Source of the DNA: Budorcas taxicolor
Taxonomy: Eukaryota > Chordata > Mammalia > Artiodactyla > Bovidae
Reading direction: 5' to 3'
DNA: 64,000 nt
Assembly: GCF_023091745.1 (NCBI RefSeq)
Contig: NC_068924.1
Location: 64,496,832-64,560,831 of the forward strand
In this document: positions 1-10,954 of the stretch, piece by piece
Numbering within the stretch: the stretch's first letter is position 1
Layout of the letters: every line of letters begins with the position of its first letter
The notes under the pieces: model-generated
What the model was told of the DNA's origin: nothing
What the model saw: only the letters and a program-made list of their open reading frames with translations
The model's database searches: none
Translations under genes and position numbers: made by a program

Positions 1-470
1 ACGCCAGGCCTGAGTGCCCATCACCAATTCCTGGAGCTTGCTCAGACTCATGTCCATCAAGTCGGTGATGCCAACCAACCATCTCATTCTCTGTCGTTCC
101 CTTCTCCTCCTGCCTTCAATCTTTCCCAGCATCAGGGTCTTCTCCAGTGAATCAGTTCTTCGCACCAGGTGGCCAAAGTATTGGAGTTTAAGCTTCAGCA
201 TCAGTCCTTCCAATGAATATTCCAAGATTGATTTCCTTTAGGATGGACTGGTTTGATCTCCTTGCAGTCCAAGAGACTCTCAAGAGTCTTCTCCAATACC
301 GCAGTTCAAAAGCATCAATTCTTTGGCACTCAGCTTTCTTTATAGTCCAACTCTCACATCCATACATGACTACTGGGAAAACCATAGCTTTGACTAGATG
401 ACCTTTGTCAGCAAGCAATGTCTCTGCTTTTTAGTATGCTTTAGTCATAGCTTTTCTTCCAAAGTGCATA
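1..470 (-). mobile_element. BovB LINE 3' fragment, cut by the left window edge
   Basis: The sequence matches the 3' third of BovB (RTE-clade LINE) in reverse. The minus-strand frame at 188-418 keeps the conserved run MVFPVVMYGCESWTIKKAE, from the region after the reverse transcriptase core. Upstream and downstream frames are broken by stops, so this is a dead copy. Its 3' terminus lies left of the window. Confidence 0.92.
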
Positions 471-1207
471 TAGGGACTTCCTAGTTGTAAATTACCAAGC
501 AGAAGTGCAGTCTTCAAAGAACAAGTATCAGATGCAACATTGCCAACTTATCTAAAGCAGGGCAGTCATCAAATTTAAGAAAACTTGGAAAGACAGTGCA
601 AGGGTAGAGAATGGGAGCAACCAACTGGGTTTCAGTCATGCCTCAGAAGCTAGAGATTTACTCACAGAACCTTTCAGTGAAATCAAATAGACAGTGAGCA
701 CGAGGTGTGATACTGGGGAGACAGAGCCCAAAGAGCTCCGAGAGGAACCATGTCATTTTAGTGGCCTTTATTGTCTGTGTAAAAAGTTTCCCCTCACCTT
801 CCTGGAGACCATCTACCAGGGACCTGATCTCTGGGTTTGCTTAACTCTGAGGATGACTGGTACATGCATGCATAACATTACCCCACGTTCCCAGTAGGAT
901 GAGAACCCAGATAGTAAATTCATCCCCAATTTTAATTCTCATCCACTCTGATTCTAGGTAGGCCAGCTGCACACTGGCTGTATCAGCTCTCCTTCTTCAT
1001 CTAATTGTTACATGCCTACAACTTTACCCAAAACATTTTTGCTTTGTTTCAGAGAAAGCCATGTTTTGACCTCTTAAAAAAAATTCAAGCCCAGAAGAAT
1101 CATAGATCGTGTAAAGAATTACACTAAATAATTGGTCCACAGCCTTCCTAGTGCTGAGGTGGGGTGATGGTACTCTCGGTATCCATTGGGCTTTCATTAG
1201 AATAATA
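471..1207. other. Intergenic stretch with nothing recognised
   Basis: No gene, clear repeat family or RNA motif was identified. Open frames are short and unconvincing. Confidence 0.5.
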
Positions 1208-1217
1208 GCAACTTTGT

Positions 1218-1412
1218 TGTTATTTTTAAATTGCTAAGCTGCGACCCCATGGACTGTAGCCGGCCAGGCTCCTCTGACCATGGGATTCTCCAGGCAAGAA
1301 TACTGGAGTGTGTTGCCATGCCCTCCTCCAGGGGATCTACTCTACCCAGGGATCTAACCCGGGTCTTCTGCATCAGCGGATTTGTTTCCACTGAGCCACC
1401 AGGGAAGCTCAA
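1218..1412 (-). mobile_element. Bov-tA SINE
   Basis: The reverse complement reads as a tRNA-Glu-like head (CTGGTGGCTCAGTGG), a spacer ending in the B-box part, then the BovA unit ending at the rule-like GACCCCATGGACTG region. The flanks share a near-copy of AGCAACTTTGT (1207-1217 and about 1415-1424), consistent with a target-site duplication. Confidence 0.88.
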
Positions 1413-1424
1413 TAAGCAACTTGT

Positions 1425-3084
1425 ACTTTTAAATAAATAGCATCTTTGAGTACTGGGGTTAGGGGATTGTTTGTCATTCTGTGTCTTTAAGTCATTCGAA
1501 GACATTTTTAAGAGTTTTTTTAAAAATCTATGGCCAGATTGACTGTCTTCCTTATTTCTATAAAAAGAAGGGAGTGTGTTTATAAAATCTTCCCTGCTAT
1601 TGTTTCTTCCTCCCTCCCACACATCCACAAATAGTTGCTTTTAAAAGAATCTTTTGTGAAGTCCCATTTTAGGAAATACTTTGATGAAGTTAAATGCTTT
1701 GACTCAGGAGCTGAAGAAGGCAGGTTTGAGTCTTCAGCCATCTCCTAGCTCTGCGACCTTTACCTTTCTTGTGTCTCAGCCTCTTCTTATGAAAATGAAG
1801 AAAAGGACAGGACCTATCTGTGGAATGTAAGATGCCTGGCATATCAGAAGCCTCATCACTTGGCCCCATGGGATTTGGGCTGTGGCTATAGTGGGCAACT
1901 TTGCCCACACTCTGGCTGGATCCTACCTCCAGCATCACCAAGCCTCTTGGTTTTGCTGCATCGAGAGTTTTTCCAAAGTGGGACAAGCTCACATGGTTAA
2001 CACAACCAATGAGGGACAGGAGTCTATGCATAAATGTCTCATTTCCGAATTCAGAGAAATAATTTGTGGTGTGGTCTCCATGGATCCCAGAGGGTGCACA
2101 CCAGGGGTGAGTCTCAGCTGCTCAGAGTGTTAACCAGCTCAACAAATGCTCCTTTTATTGATTTCTGTCCCCTGTCATCCCTCTGGCTTTACTCCCTTCC
2201 TGCTTCCTGGGATCACCTCCCATGAAACCGCCTGGTCCACGTTCTCATCTCAAGCTCTGCTGTTTGGGGGAATCCCAACTGAGAAAACTCTCAGTAAGTA
2301 TCTACTTGTGGTTTTTATGGAAAAGCTTTTCTATTCTCAGGAAGACTAATTTTGGAACTCAAATTCAGGATGAATGTTGAGACATTTTTTGCCCTCATTT
2401 GATAGTTTATTTAAATCTAGAAACATACAAACTGATAAACATTGCCTCATTTGGTTACACATTTAGCAAACTCTGTGACGTCAGATTGCTCCCCCCAAAT
2501 ACTGGAAGCTGGGTGCTTCTATATCTCTCTTCCTTTTCTGCCGCTTCTCAGTATTGCCTTGGGGAGGAGCTGGGCATCTGGGGCGATGTGAGGGACACTC
2601 AGGGGACTCAGGGCCTGTATTCCAACAGTCAGCTCTCTGTACTGGTGTGTGCTGCCTGAATGTCAGCCCTGGTCGTCAAGATTGGCAGTAGGTTCTCCAG
2701 AGTCCTTTGCCCTAGCCTTTTTTGATCCCGGATACCGGCACTGGCAGGACAATCTGAGCAGGATGAAGACTCTAGCCAGTGACCAGAGAACATTTTTTTT
2801 TTCCTTCAGGGCAAAGCCAACTGGCCCCCAACACTGTCAGCCTCCACTTTGGCTTTATTGGCCCCATGCTGAGAGAGCTGAGCCAACTGGCCCACGCAGA
2901 CAGCTTCTAGCATTACCACGGCCTGATCTTTCCCCCTTGGAAATTTTCATTGTAATTACTCTGGCATTTCACCACGATCGGGCTCTTGGCTACGTGGCAG
3001 GGAGCTGAACCTTGTGGGTGGATAGGCACACCTCTTTGCATGGGCTCATGTGGGTAAAAGTCCTCCAGTTGTGTTCTCTGTCCC
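1425..3084. other. Intergenic stretch with nothing recognised
   Basis: Mixed-composition single-copy-looking sequence. A frame of 119 residues at 2649-3008 has no recognisable domain and is probably chance. Confidence 0.45.
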
Positions 3085-3240
3085 TCAGGAGTATTTGACT
3101 CTTTGGAACCCCATGGACTGCAGTAGGCTTTCTTGTCCTTGACTGTCTCCTGGAGTTTGCTCAGATTCACGTCCGTTAAGTCGGTGATGGTATCTAACTA
3201 TCCCATCTTCTGCCTCCCACTTCTCCTTTGCTTTCACTGG
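3085..3240 (-). mobile_element. BovB LINE 3' end fragment
   Basis: The reverse complement resembles the last part of BovB, including the diverged equivalents of the segment encoding DGITDS and the terminal GTTGGACAC-type tail. It is short and heavily mutated. Confidence 0.75.
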
Positions 3241-3574
3241 TTCTCTTTTAAATTCAATCCCTCCCTGGTTTGGCCACAAGGGCACAGGCATTGCCAAGGT
3301 GATTTTATTATGTGTATCTTGGAGTATATTGCCATTTGTGTATGTAGTTCTGTTTTCTGGAATTATGACTTCTGGTAGAATTGGGGCTGATTTCTGGCTA
3401 TCTATTGTTTTTCCAGCTGAAATGTTTTATTCCTGCACTTTGCCATTTCGTGAGGCTGAGTGAGGACACTCGTCCTGCTCCGGGAAGGTCATTTTAGAGG
3501 GTGTTACTGCTCTCAGGTTTTCTTCCTGCCCAGCTGGCCATTGTGAGATATGAGGCCAGAGGCGGATCACAGCT

Positions 3575-3725
3575 CTGATGGTCACTGATTGTAGGACTGT
3601 GGAATTATGGCTTGATTCTCTGAGCCTCTATTTCCTCAACTGTAAGGTGGAAATAAAGATAGGACAAAAGAGATCAGGTGAATCAAAGTAGGAGGTGATC
3701 TAAGGTATTTGTTCAATCAGTAAAT
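3575..3725 (+). mobile_element. MIR SINE remnant
   Basis: Contains the MIR core pattern (tctgagcctctatttcctca followed by an aaatggag-like run), here CTGAGCCTCTATTTCCTCAA and GGTGGAAATAAAGATAGGAC. Strongly diverged, as expected for this ancient family. Confidence 0.6.
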
Positions 3726-3957
3726 GTCAAAGTAACTTCTTGCCAGAGTTCCCAGCCTTAGGGAAATCATGGTCTGACGGGGGAAATGACATATTAATGG
3801 TCAACTAAGATACAGACTCATAAGTCCTACCAACAAGGAGAAATACAAAGTGTTACAAGAACACATGGGGATGAGGCTTAACTCAGTTTTGAGGGCTCAT
3901 GGAGTGCTTCTTGGAGGAAGTGTGGGAAGATTTAGAGTTAGTGGTAATGTTAGTTAT

Positions 3958-4178
3958 GGTTAGTCAAGTGCTTACTCTGTGCTAGGTACATAGTAAGTAC
4001 CTCATTTAAGTGTCATAATTGTATCTGTTTCATGGGGGTCTTAATCTCCCTTCTACAGTTGAAAAAAACCAGCTCAGAAAGGTTAAGTGACTTGCCCAAG
4101 GACACACAGCTAAAGTGGCATGTTCAGGCTTTGAAGCTAAGTTTGATCCCAGAACCCTTGCTTTTAACCAGAGCACCT
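3958..4178 (-). mobile_element. MIR SINE
   Basis: In reverse MIR orientation it shows gcttactctgtgctaggta, then an aaaaccagctcagaaaggtt-like core and TTGCCCAAGGACACACAGCT, a nearly intact MIR core block. Confidence 0.85.
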
Positions 4179-4194
4179 CTGTTTGTGCATGACC

Positions 4195-4330
4195 CAGCTT
4201 GAAACTTACCATTTGTGACTTCCTATTGTGCCCAGGATAAAGACTACACTCCTTAACATGCCCCAAATCTCTTGCCCACTCCTCTGGTCTCACCCTTATG
4301 CCCCTCTCTGCCTTCAACCCCCATGACAGC
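4195..4330. mobile_element. L2 LINE remnant
   Basis: The run around CAGGATAAAGACTACACTCC followed by a pyrimidine-rich segment (CTCTTGCCCACTCC, CCCCTCTCTGCCTTC) resembles the 3' region of mammalian L2. Diverged and short. Confidence 0.5.
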
Positions 4331-5820
4331 CCCAGTAGCAGCTCATGAAAGATATATTCAGCTGAGAAGTCTGAGCTTGTCCTATGGGTAATAGGGAGCC
4401 AGGGAAGTTTTAAGCAGATTGAATGGCAGCAAAACAAACCCCGAGAAGGCCAGTGAGAAGAAGGTTGAAGCAACTCAGGTTGAGGTGCAGGGGATCTGAA
4501 TGAAGGGAGTGGCTGGAGGGTAGGAAAAGGGTGAATTGTATTCAAGAGGCATTAAGTAGGTAGAATTAACAAATCTCAGTGACTGACATTGTTGGGGAAA
4601 AGTGAGTGAGAAGTCCAGGGTTATCCCCAGATTTATGGCTTGAATAACAAGGTAAAAGTACCAGCTGGTCTTCAAGAACTGTGATCAATGTCTGTAATGT
4701 ACAGAAGCAAACAATACCTGTAATTCTACCGTGTTTTCATTACTTGCAGGTAGAAGGGTCCTAGAAACTGTAAAGAAAAAAATTTCCCTTTCTTGTCCCT
4801 TTCATTCCTTCTCTTCCACTCCGGGGGTGGGAATTCACCGAAAGATGCACACACACAGAAAATCCCTCTTCTCTACAACCCTGCCCTCCAGAACTGAACT
4901 GCAAACCCACACAGCATCAGCTCCAGATCAGGCAATCAGACAGTGCCCCAAAATTAAGCTTTTAAACATTAAAATCAATCAAGCCCAGAGAATCTAACTT
5001 GAAGAGGTATTTAAAAGAAGGCTGTTTAAAAGAGGCTGAGGTGAACAGAGAAAAACAATGTAAATTATTAAAGCAGAGTTTTCATGGTGCAGGAAGAATG
5101 TTCCAATAATGTCAGATTAAAAATGTAAACCTACTTACCTTCCAGATGATATTTTTTTCAGTACTTGTGTTAAAGCCTACTGCTTACCTGTTTGTCTATG
5201 AAAGAGTCTGTTGCTTAAGGAAGGAGATCAGACCTAGGCATGCTGGAAACATTGTCTCCCATTTATAACTGAGTGAATATCTCCTATCATTTTTGGCTTG
5301 TTAGTTAATTACTGTATAAATTTCCCTACTGAAATCTTACTTCAGGAAATCTTACTGAGTGTTGGGTTCTTTTCAGAACCCAAGCACCAAATGTTCATAA
5401 TGTTTAAAAAGACACTTCCTTTCTTCTCTATTCATTTCCTTCCCTTCCTTCTTTTGGACCCTGTGGTGCCTTTGTAATATTGAAATTATGACATTAAAAT
5501 CACTTTTATCTCATTGACTTGGATGACTAGAATATGAGGTTAAGAGGGGTTGGGAACAAAATTATTTCCATGGAGAACCTGGGAGAAAAAAAGTTTCTCT
5601 CAAGTCAGTGATCTTCAAGTGAACTTACATTTAACAATGATGCCAGGAGAGCAGACATGTCATGTGGCCATTCATCAGATAAAACATCTATTATCCGTTA
5701 CCTTGAAAAGAAATATGTTGTGAGCCCCAAATGCAAGCTACATATGAAATTTAAAAATTTCCACATTAAAGTAGTAACATACCAGTGGAGTTAATTTGAA
5801 TATTATTTTATATAAACCTA
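4331..5820. other. Intergenic stretch with nothing recognised
   Basis: No gene or clear repeat was identified. A 171-residue minus frame (4030-4545) overlaps the MIR and L2 remnants and is not considered coding. Confidence 0.45.
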
Positions 5821-5830
5821 TACATCTAAA

Positions 5831-6090
5831 CGGAGAAGGCAATGGCACCCCACTCCAGTACTCTTGCCTGGAAAATCCCATGGACGGAGGAGCCTGGTAG
5901 GCTAGAGTCCATGAGGTCGCTAAGAGTTGGACACGACTGAGCGACTTCACTTTCACCTTTCACTTTCATGCATTGGAGAAGGAAATGGCTACCCACTCCA
6001 GTATTCTTGCCTGGAGAATCTCAGGGACGGGGGAGCCAGGTGGGGTCACACAAAGTCGGACACTACTGAAGCGACTTAGCAGCAGCAGCA
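5831..6090 (+). mobile_element. BOV-A2 SINE with perfect target-site duplication
   Basis: Two BovA units in tandem joined by the linker CTTTCACTTTCATGCATTGG and ending in (AGC)n. The flanks TACATCTAAA at 5821-5830 and 6091-6100 are identical, giving exact insertion boundaries. Confidence 0.95.
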
Positions 6091-6100
6091 TACATCTAAA

Positions 6101-7020
6101 TACCTTATTTCAACCTATGGTCAGTGTAAATATTATTGAGATCTTTTACATTCTGTTTTGTACTGTCCCTGAAATTCAGTTTGGCTTCACTTAGCTTCTA
6201 TCATAATAGCCACATTTCAAGTGCTCAGTATATCTACTTGGGGCTACAAGCAGCTAAAGGCTACCATATTGCACACCGCAGATCTATTGTATATAATTCA
6301 ATGACTGTTTTCCCTCTCAAACTGATAAACCAAGAATAGATTTATGCATTTAATAAATCTACCTTTCCCCCCCTTTCCAAATGAGAAAGAAAAAAAAATG
6401 TCTGTGATGAAAGCTGGCAACAAGGCCCAGTTAATAAATTTCAGGTTAAATTCTTTTTCATATAATTGTTCATTGGTTCCAGGCCTGATCACAAATGAAA
6501 AATAACTCTTTTAAGGGTGTAGACAACTTCATTCAAGGGGCAGCAAAACTGAGGCATTAAAATAAATAACAAGCTGCATGTTTTTTCTAAATGAGGGGTA
6601 AAATTTTCATCCTTTCAGATGGTACAAATTTTTCATTTATAAATGTCAGAAGATCTCTCTTCCTCAAGCTAGTGACTTTATTAAACATGAATTACAAGAA
6701 CTGTGCTGGTTCCCAGCAGTATTTCTCTGTAGATTAGTCTGACAATTTAAAAATATATCTATACATTTGGCAGCTCTGGGATGACTTTAATTTCTAGCCA
6801 GGAGAACTCTCATACTCAGCATTTTTAGGGGTGTGGGAACTACTATAATTAGACACATCCAGAAAAGTTTTCTGGGAGTTGAATTGTATTGCATAATAAA
6901 TCAAGTTCCATGTGATGTGCTGAGGATTTTTACCTGTCTAGCCCCAAACCCAGTGAGCACATTACCTTTCAAGCTGCTAACACCTTCTAAGCTTTATGTA
7001 TAAGGTGTTGTTTTGCTATA
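6101..7020. other. Intergenic stretch with nothing recognised
   Basis: AT-rich single-copy-looking sequence; no gene or clear repeat identified. Confidence 0.45.
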
Positions 7021-7024
7021 GAAG

Positions 7025-7245
7025 GCAGCAAGGTTCAGAATGGTATTGTGGGAATCCTTTGGAATCAAAAGGATCTGCCTTTAAATCTCGGTTTACTTTG
7101 TGGGTTATTTTGGGCCAGTCACTTGTGCACTTCAGATTTCCCCATCTGTGCAAAAGGCATCATAACATTCAACTCAGAGATTGCTGTGAAGATAGATGTG
7201 ATCATAAATATACAATGTTTGATGCAGACACTTGGTTAATGACAA
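7025..7245 (+). mobile_element. MIR SINE remnant
   Basis: Pattern of a MIR body: TTGGAATCAAAAGGATCTGC, then GGCCAGTCACTTGTGCACTT and CCCCATCTGTGCAAAAGG, aligned with the MIR core around the 'splicing-like' TTTCCTCATCTGTAAAA block. Confidence 0.7.
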
Positions 7246-7748
7246 TTCTTTCCTACTGCCTTCCTCAGGCTAATGGGTAAGTGAGATTCAATAATGCTGA
7301 ATGTTCACAGACTCAATGTTTATAGTAAGGCTTTTGTATTAGTTATCTGTTGGTCTATAACCGATTATCTCAAAATTTAGTGCCTTAAAACAACAAACAT
7401 ATAATCTTCCAGTTTTCCTGGGTCAGGAATCTGGGCACAGTTAGCTGGGTTCCTCTGTTTAAGGTCTCTCATGAAGTTGTAGCCAAGCAGTCAGCTACGG
7501 TTGGATCTCATCTGACGGCTTGACTAAGGGGAAGATTTGCCTCCAAGTTCAGTCATTTGGTTGTTGGTGGGATTCAGTTGTTGGTGGGCTCATTGGATTG
7601 AGGGTCTTAGTACCTCACTAGCTGTCGCTAGAGGCCTTTACGCTTCCTTGCCAATTGAATCTTTCCATAGTACAGTTTGGAAATTGGCAAATGGTGAGGT
7701 AGATAGGGAGAGAGACAGAAAGAAACAGAAGCCTGAGTGTTGGTATGA

Positions 7749-8236
7749 TCTAGGTAGCCCTAGTGGGAGAAGGCAAAGGTACCCCACTCCAGTACTCTTG
7801 CCTGGAAAATCCCATGGATGGAGGAGTCTGGTAGGTTGCAGTCCATGGGGTCTCTAAGAGTTGGACGCGACTGAGCGACTTCACTTTCACTTCTCACTTT
7901 CATGCATTAGAGAAGGAAATGGCAACCCACTCCAGTGTTCTTGCCTGGAGAATCCCAGGGACGGGAGAGCCTGACGGACTGCTGTCTATGGGGTCGCACA
8001 GAGTCGGACACGACTGAAGTGACTTAGCAGCAGCAGCAGTGGTAAAGAACCCGCCTGCTGATGCAGGAGACATAAGAGACATGGGTTTGATCCCCGGGTC
8101 AGGAAGATATCTTGGAGAAGGGCATGGCAACCCCCTGCAGTATTCTTGCCTGGAGAATCCCATGGACAGAGGAGACTGGAGGGCTATACTTCATAGGGCC
8201 ACCAAGAGTCAGGCCTGACTGAGTGACTGAGCACAG
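7749..8236 (+). mobile_element. Bov-tA SINE split by a BOV-A2
   Basis: The tRNA-like head begins near GCCCTAGTGG (7755-7764), is interrupted by the BOV-A2, and resumes at TGGTAAAGAACCCGCC (8039), followed by a full BovA unit ending GACTGAGTGACTGAGCAC. The insertion therefore separates the A-box part from the rest. Confidence 0.8.
7765..8038 (+). mobile_element. BOV-A2 SINE nested in a Bov-tA
   Basis: Dimeric BovA with linker CTTTCACTTCTCACTTTCAT and an (AGC)n tail. The host SINE supplies AGTGG on each side, which may be a short target-site duplication. Confidence 0.88.
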
Positions 8237-8267
8237 GTTTGAACACTTTGGCTGTATTCTCTTTGTT

Positions 8268-8309
8268 AGAATTGAGTCATAAAAAAAAAAAAAAAAGAAT
8301 TGAGTCATA
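8268..8309 (+). repeat. A-tract flanked by a perfect 14-bp direct repeat
   Basis: AGAATTGAGTCATA at 8268-8281 is repeated exactly at 8296-8309, with only 14 adenines between. This is the structure of a retroinsertion with its target-site duplication but no body. The upstream junction GTT/AGAA resembles a LINE endonuclease site. Confidence 0.85.
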
Positions 8310-8734
8310 GATCCAGCAACATTCAAGGGAGGGAATGACGTAAAAGTGTGAATTCCAGGAAGTGGGATCATTGAGGGCCATCTCAGAGGTTGCCTACTGC
8401 AGACATTTGAAGTTTTAACCTTCATGCTTCCTGGTATTACTTACCCCTCAAATGTAGGCCCTCAGCGAGTAATGCAAATAAGGGCTGAACAAATGAAGAC
8501 TGTGAGTCAGAAACTGCAGAATGCCTCACATAGCCCTTATGATAAAGGACACTGTATTGCATGTCAATTTGATGTCTGTCTGTCTCCCCAGTTAGACTGT
8601 GAGCTCTGTGAGTACAAGGAAAGGTGAGTTCGCAGCAGCAAACCAGAGTCCAGAACAGTGTTTGACACAGTGCTCTCTCAACAACTGTCAAATAAGTGAG
8701 GGAATCAGTGAGTCCTCCTGCTTCATACACCAGC

Positions 8735-8880
8735 CCCAGGAGGTGGGCACAACTGTCACGCCCACTGCACAGGAAAATGACACTCAGAGTAATTTGACTC
8801 TGAAAGACAGAGAAAGTGACTTTCTCAGCCTCACAGAGCTAGTAAGTGGTGGGGCTGAGGGGCCCAGGTGTGTCACGCTG
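8735..8880 (-). mobile_element. MIR SINE remnant
   Basis: Reverse MIR core: CACTGCACAGGAAAATGACA, CTTTCTCAGCCTCACAGAGC and TAGTAAGTGGTGGGGCTGAG correspond to the MIR block that normally reads 'acacagctagtaagtggcagagc'. Confidence 0.75.
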
Positions 8881-9570
8881 CTCCAAAGCCTTTGTGGAGT
8901 AGCTTACTTGACTTTGTGGAGTCATGATAGTCGCGTGTGCGGAGAGACAGTGAACATACATTTCGGGAAGAGCGCAGTCATCTTCTTCCACCAGGCAGCC
9001 TCTCAGCCGGCAGATTCCAGCATCCACTCCGTGTGGAGGGGAACGAGCCTTCTGTGACTGTATCCTCAAGCGAATTTCTGCTTTCTTCACATCCCAGGAA
9101 GAACAAAAATCAGGTGAATGACAGGGAGAGCACAGCGCAGGAAGGATGGAGCAAATGTGAAACTGTGAGCCAAGGAAATAACTGGGGGAGGAAGGGAGCA
9201 AGGCCATCTACCATCTCTCTGCATGATTTTTACGAAGCGAATGTCTACTAGTTTCTGGTCAACGTTTTGTAAGTAGTTTCTCCCCGTCTCTTTGGTGTCC
9301 CGCGGCTCTTCCTCTGCTTGTTAGTTCTACCCACATCTTTACTCTTCCTAGAGTTAAAAACTTTTTTTAAAGTCTGAATGTGGCCTAGGTGCTTTGGAAA
9401 AAAGGTGATGATAATGACAGCAATTTCAGAATAAACCATGATAACAATAAGACAAACATTTGAGTGCTTACTAAGCAGCAGTCAAAATTCAAAGTGTTTT
9501 CCAATTGTGCAGTCATTTATAAGGTCCTATAGAATTATTAAGTCAATCCCCTGGATGGCTTTAAAGGCAG
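8881..9570. other. Intergenic stretch with nothing recognised
   Basis: Overlapping frames on both strands (up to 152 residues) lack recognisable domains. No clear repeat family seen. Confidence 0.4.
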
Positions 9571-9571
9571 A

Positions 9572-10000
9572 AGTACTAGTTATCTATTGCTAAATAAAGA
9601 ATCACCTGGAAGTCAGTGGTTTAAAACAACAATACATACTTATGATCTCTGACAGTTTCTGTAGATCAGGAATTTGGGAGTGGCTGGGTGGTTCCAGCTT
9701 AGGATTTCTTACAATAGCCGGTCAGATATTGGTCCAGGCACTGTCATCTGAGGGCTTGATTGAGACTGAAGGTTCCGCTGCCAAGATGGTTCATTCCAAG
9801 CTGGCAGGAAGCTCAGTCCCTCTCCCTGTGGGCCTATCCACAGGACTTCTTGAGTGTCCTCCCAACACAGTGGCTGACTTCGTCCAGAGCAAGGGATGGA
9901 GGGAGCAAGGAAGAAAGTGCTATGTCCTTTGTGATCCAGCCTTCAAGGGTACCCTCTGCCACTTCCACAATATCTACTGGTCACAGTTGTCAGCCAGACC
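9572..10000 (-). mobile_element. MLT1-type MaLR LTR
   Basis: Begins ACTAGTTATCTATTGCTAAA with GGTTTAAAACAACAATACAT, then the typical GTTTCTGTAGATCAGGAATT and a GGGCTTGATTGAGACTGAAG segment. This is the same class of reverse-orientation LTR as at 7335, more diverged. Frames of about 120 residues inside it are not genes. Confidence 0.75.
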
Positions 10001-10137
10001 AATATAAAAGGGATGATGGGAGGGGACGACAGAAAGCACAGATACCAAAAGCCAAGGATCTCTGAGTGCCATCTTGGAGACTGGCTATCACAGCAGCTCC
10101 CTTTTAGTGTGAACCATAACCACAACCACACCAGCAT

Positions 10138-10333
10138 CTACTTTTTCTTGAGCAATTATTATGTGCAAGGTCCTGTGCAAAAGACTTCACATAGCTCACT
10201 GAATCCTGACAGCAACCCTAAGATCTAGGGTCTCTTATTATTCCCATTTTACAGATAAGGAAACTAAAGCTCAGAGAGTCTAATCATTTGCCCAAAGTCA
10301 CAGACTAGGGAGTGAAGAGAACTGGAGCACAGG
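10138..10333 (-). mobile_element. MIR SINE
   Basis: Reverse MIR: AATTATTATGTGCAAGGTCC, CATTTTACAGATAAGGAAAC and TCATTTGCCCAAAGTCACAG are clear core matches. Confidence 0.88.
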
Positions 10334-10339
10334 TAAGAA

Positions 10340-10620
10340 GAAGCTTATTCATTGGAAGGAATGATGCTGAAGCTGAAGCTTCAATACTCTGGCCACCTGA
10401 TGCGAAAAGCCAATTCATTGGAAGAGACCCTGATGCTGGGAAAGATTGAGGGCAAGAGGAGAAGGGGACGACAGAGGATGAGATGGTTGGATGGCATCAC
10501 CGACTCAATGCACATGAGTTTGGGCAAACTCCGGGAGACGGTGAAAGACAGAGAAGCCTGGCAAGTTGCAACTCATGGGGTCACCAAGAGTCAAACACGA
10601 CTTAGCGACTGAACAGTGAA
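10340..10620 (+). mobile_element. BovB LINE 3' end fragment
   Basis: A continuous frame (10352-10612) encodes the BovB C-terminus, with [15 protein letters not shown], the basic run [19 protein letters not shown] and the terminal KSQTRLSD. It is 5'-truncated, lacking the endonuclease and reverse transcriptase. Confidence 0.92.
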
Positions 10621-10954
10621 GAAGAAGCTGAGCTCAAGTCTAGTTTGTGCTATCTTCATGTGTGATGTGGCTGGAGCTGCTGTGAGGAGTTGATGAGAAA
10701 AAGCATGAGAACTATAGATCATTCTACCACAAGACCACGGTGAGACGAAGCTCTTTCCTCCCTTCTTTAACAATGTGAAGCAATGTTTGAAGCACACATC
10801 CAAGCTCAGAGTGTCTCATTTTTGGTAAATAAGAGCCATGAAGCACTCTGATTTTTATTTTTATGAAACCAACTGTAAAAAAAGACTTGGGATTGGCTCC
10901 CTGAGATCTGAACAATTAGCACTGGATCCTATTACATTTTCTGGAAGCTGAGGG
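10621..10954. other. Intergenic stretch between two BovB fragments
   Basis: Nothing recognised. It separates a BovB 3' end from an internal BovB piece, which are two independent insertions because their order is not that of one element. Confidence 0.45.

Larger units (their letters stand above)
7335..8402 (-). mobile_element. MLT1-type MaLR LTR, split by nested SINEs
   Basis: The left end (TATTAGTTATCTGTTGGTCT then TTAGTGCCTTAAAACAACAA) and right end (GAGGGCCATCTCAGAGGTTG CCTACTGC) are the two ends of one reverse-orientation MLT1-class LTR. The middle is interrupted by a Bov-tA that itself contains a BOV-A2. Only LTR sequence is present; no internal retroviral-like region is seen. Confidence 0.8.

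Noticed and set aside
1197..1628. 143-residue minus frame
   Set aside because: Its C-terminal half (SLGRVDPLEEGMATHSSILAW) is translated Bov-tA SINE, a common artefact in bovine sequence.
7900..8163. tRNA gene suspected from tRNA-like sequence (also at other Bov-tA sites)
   Set aside because: These are tRNA-Glu-derived SINE heads without a complete cloverleaf or terminator, followed by BovA sequence.
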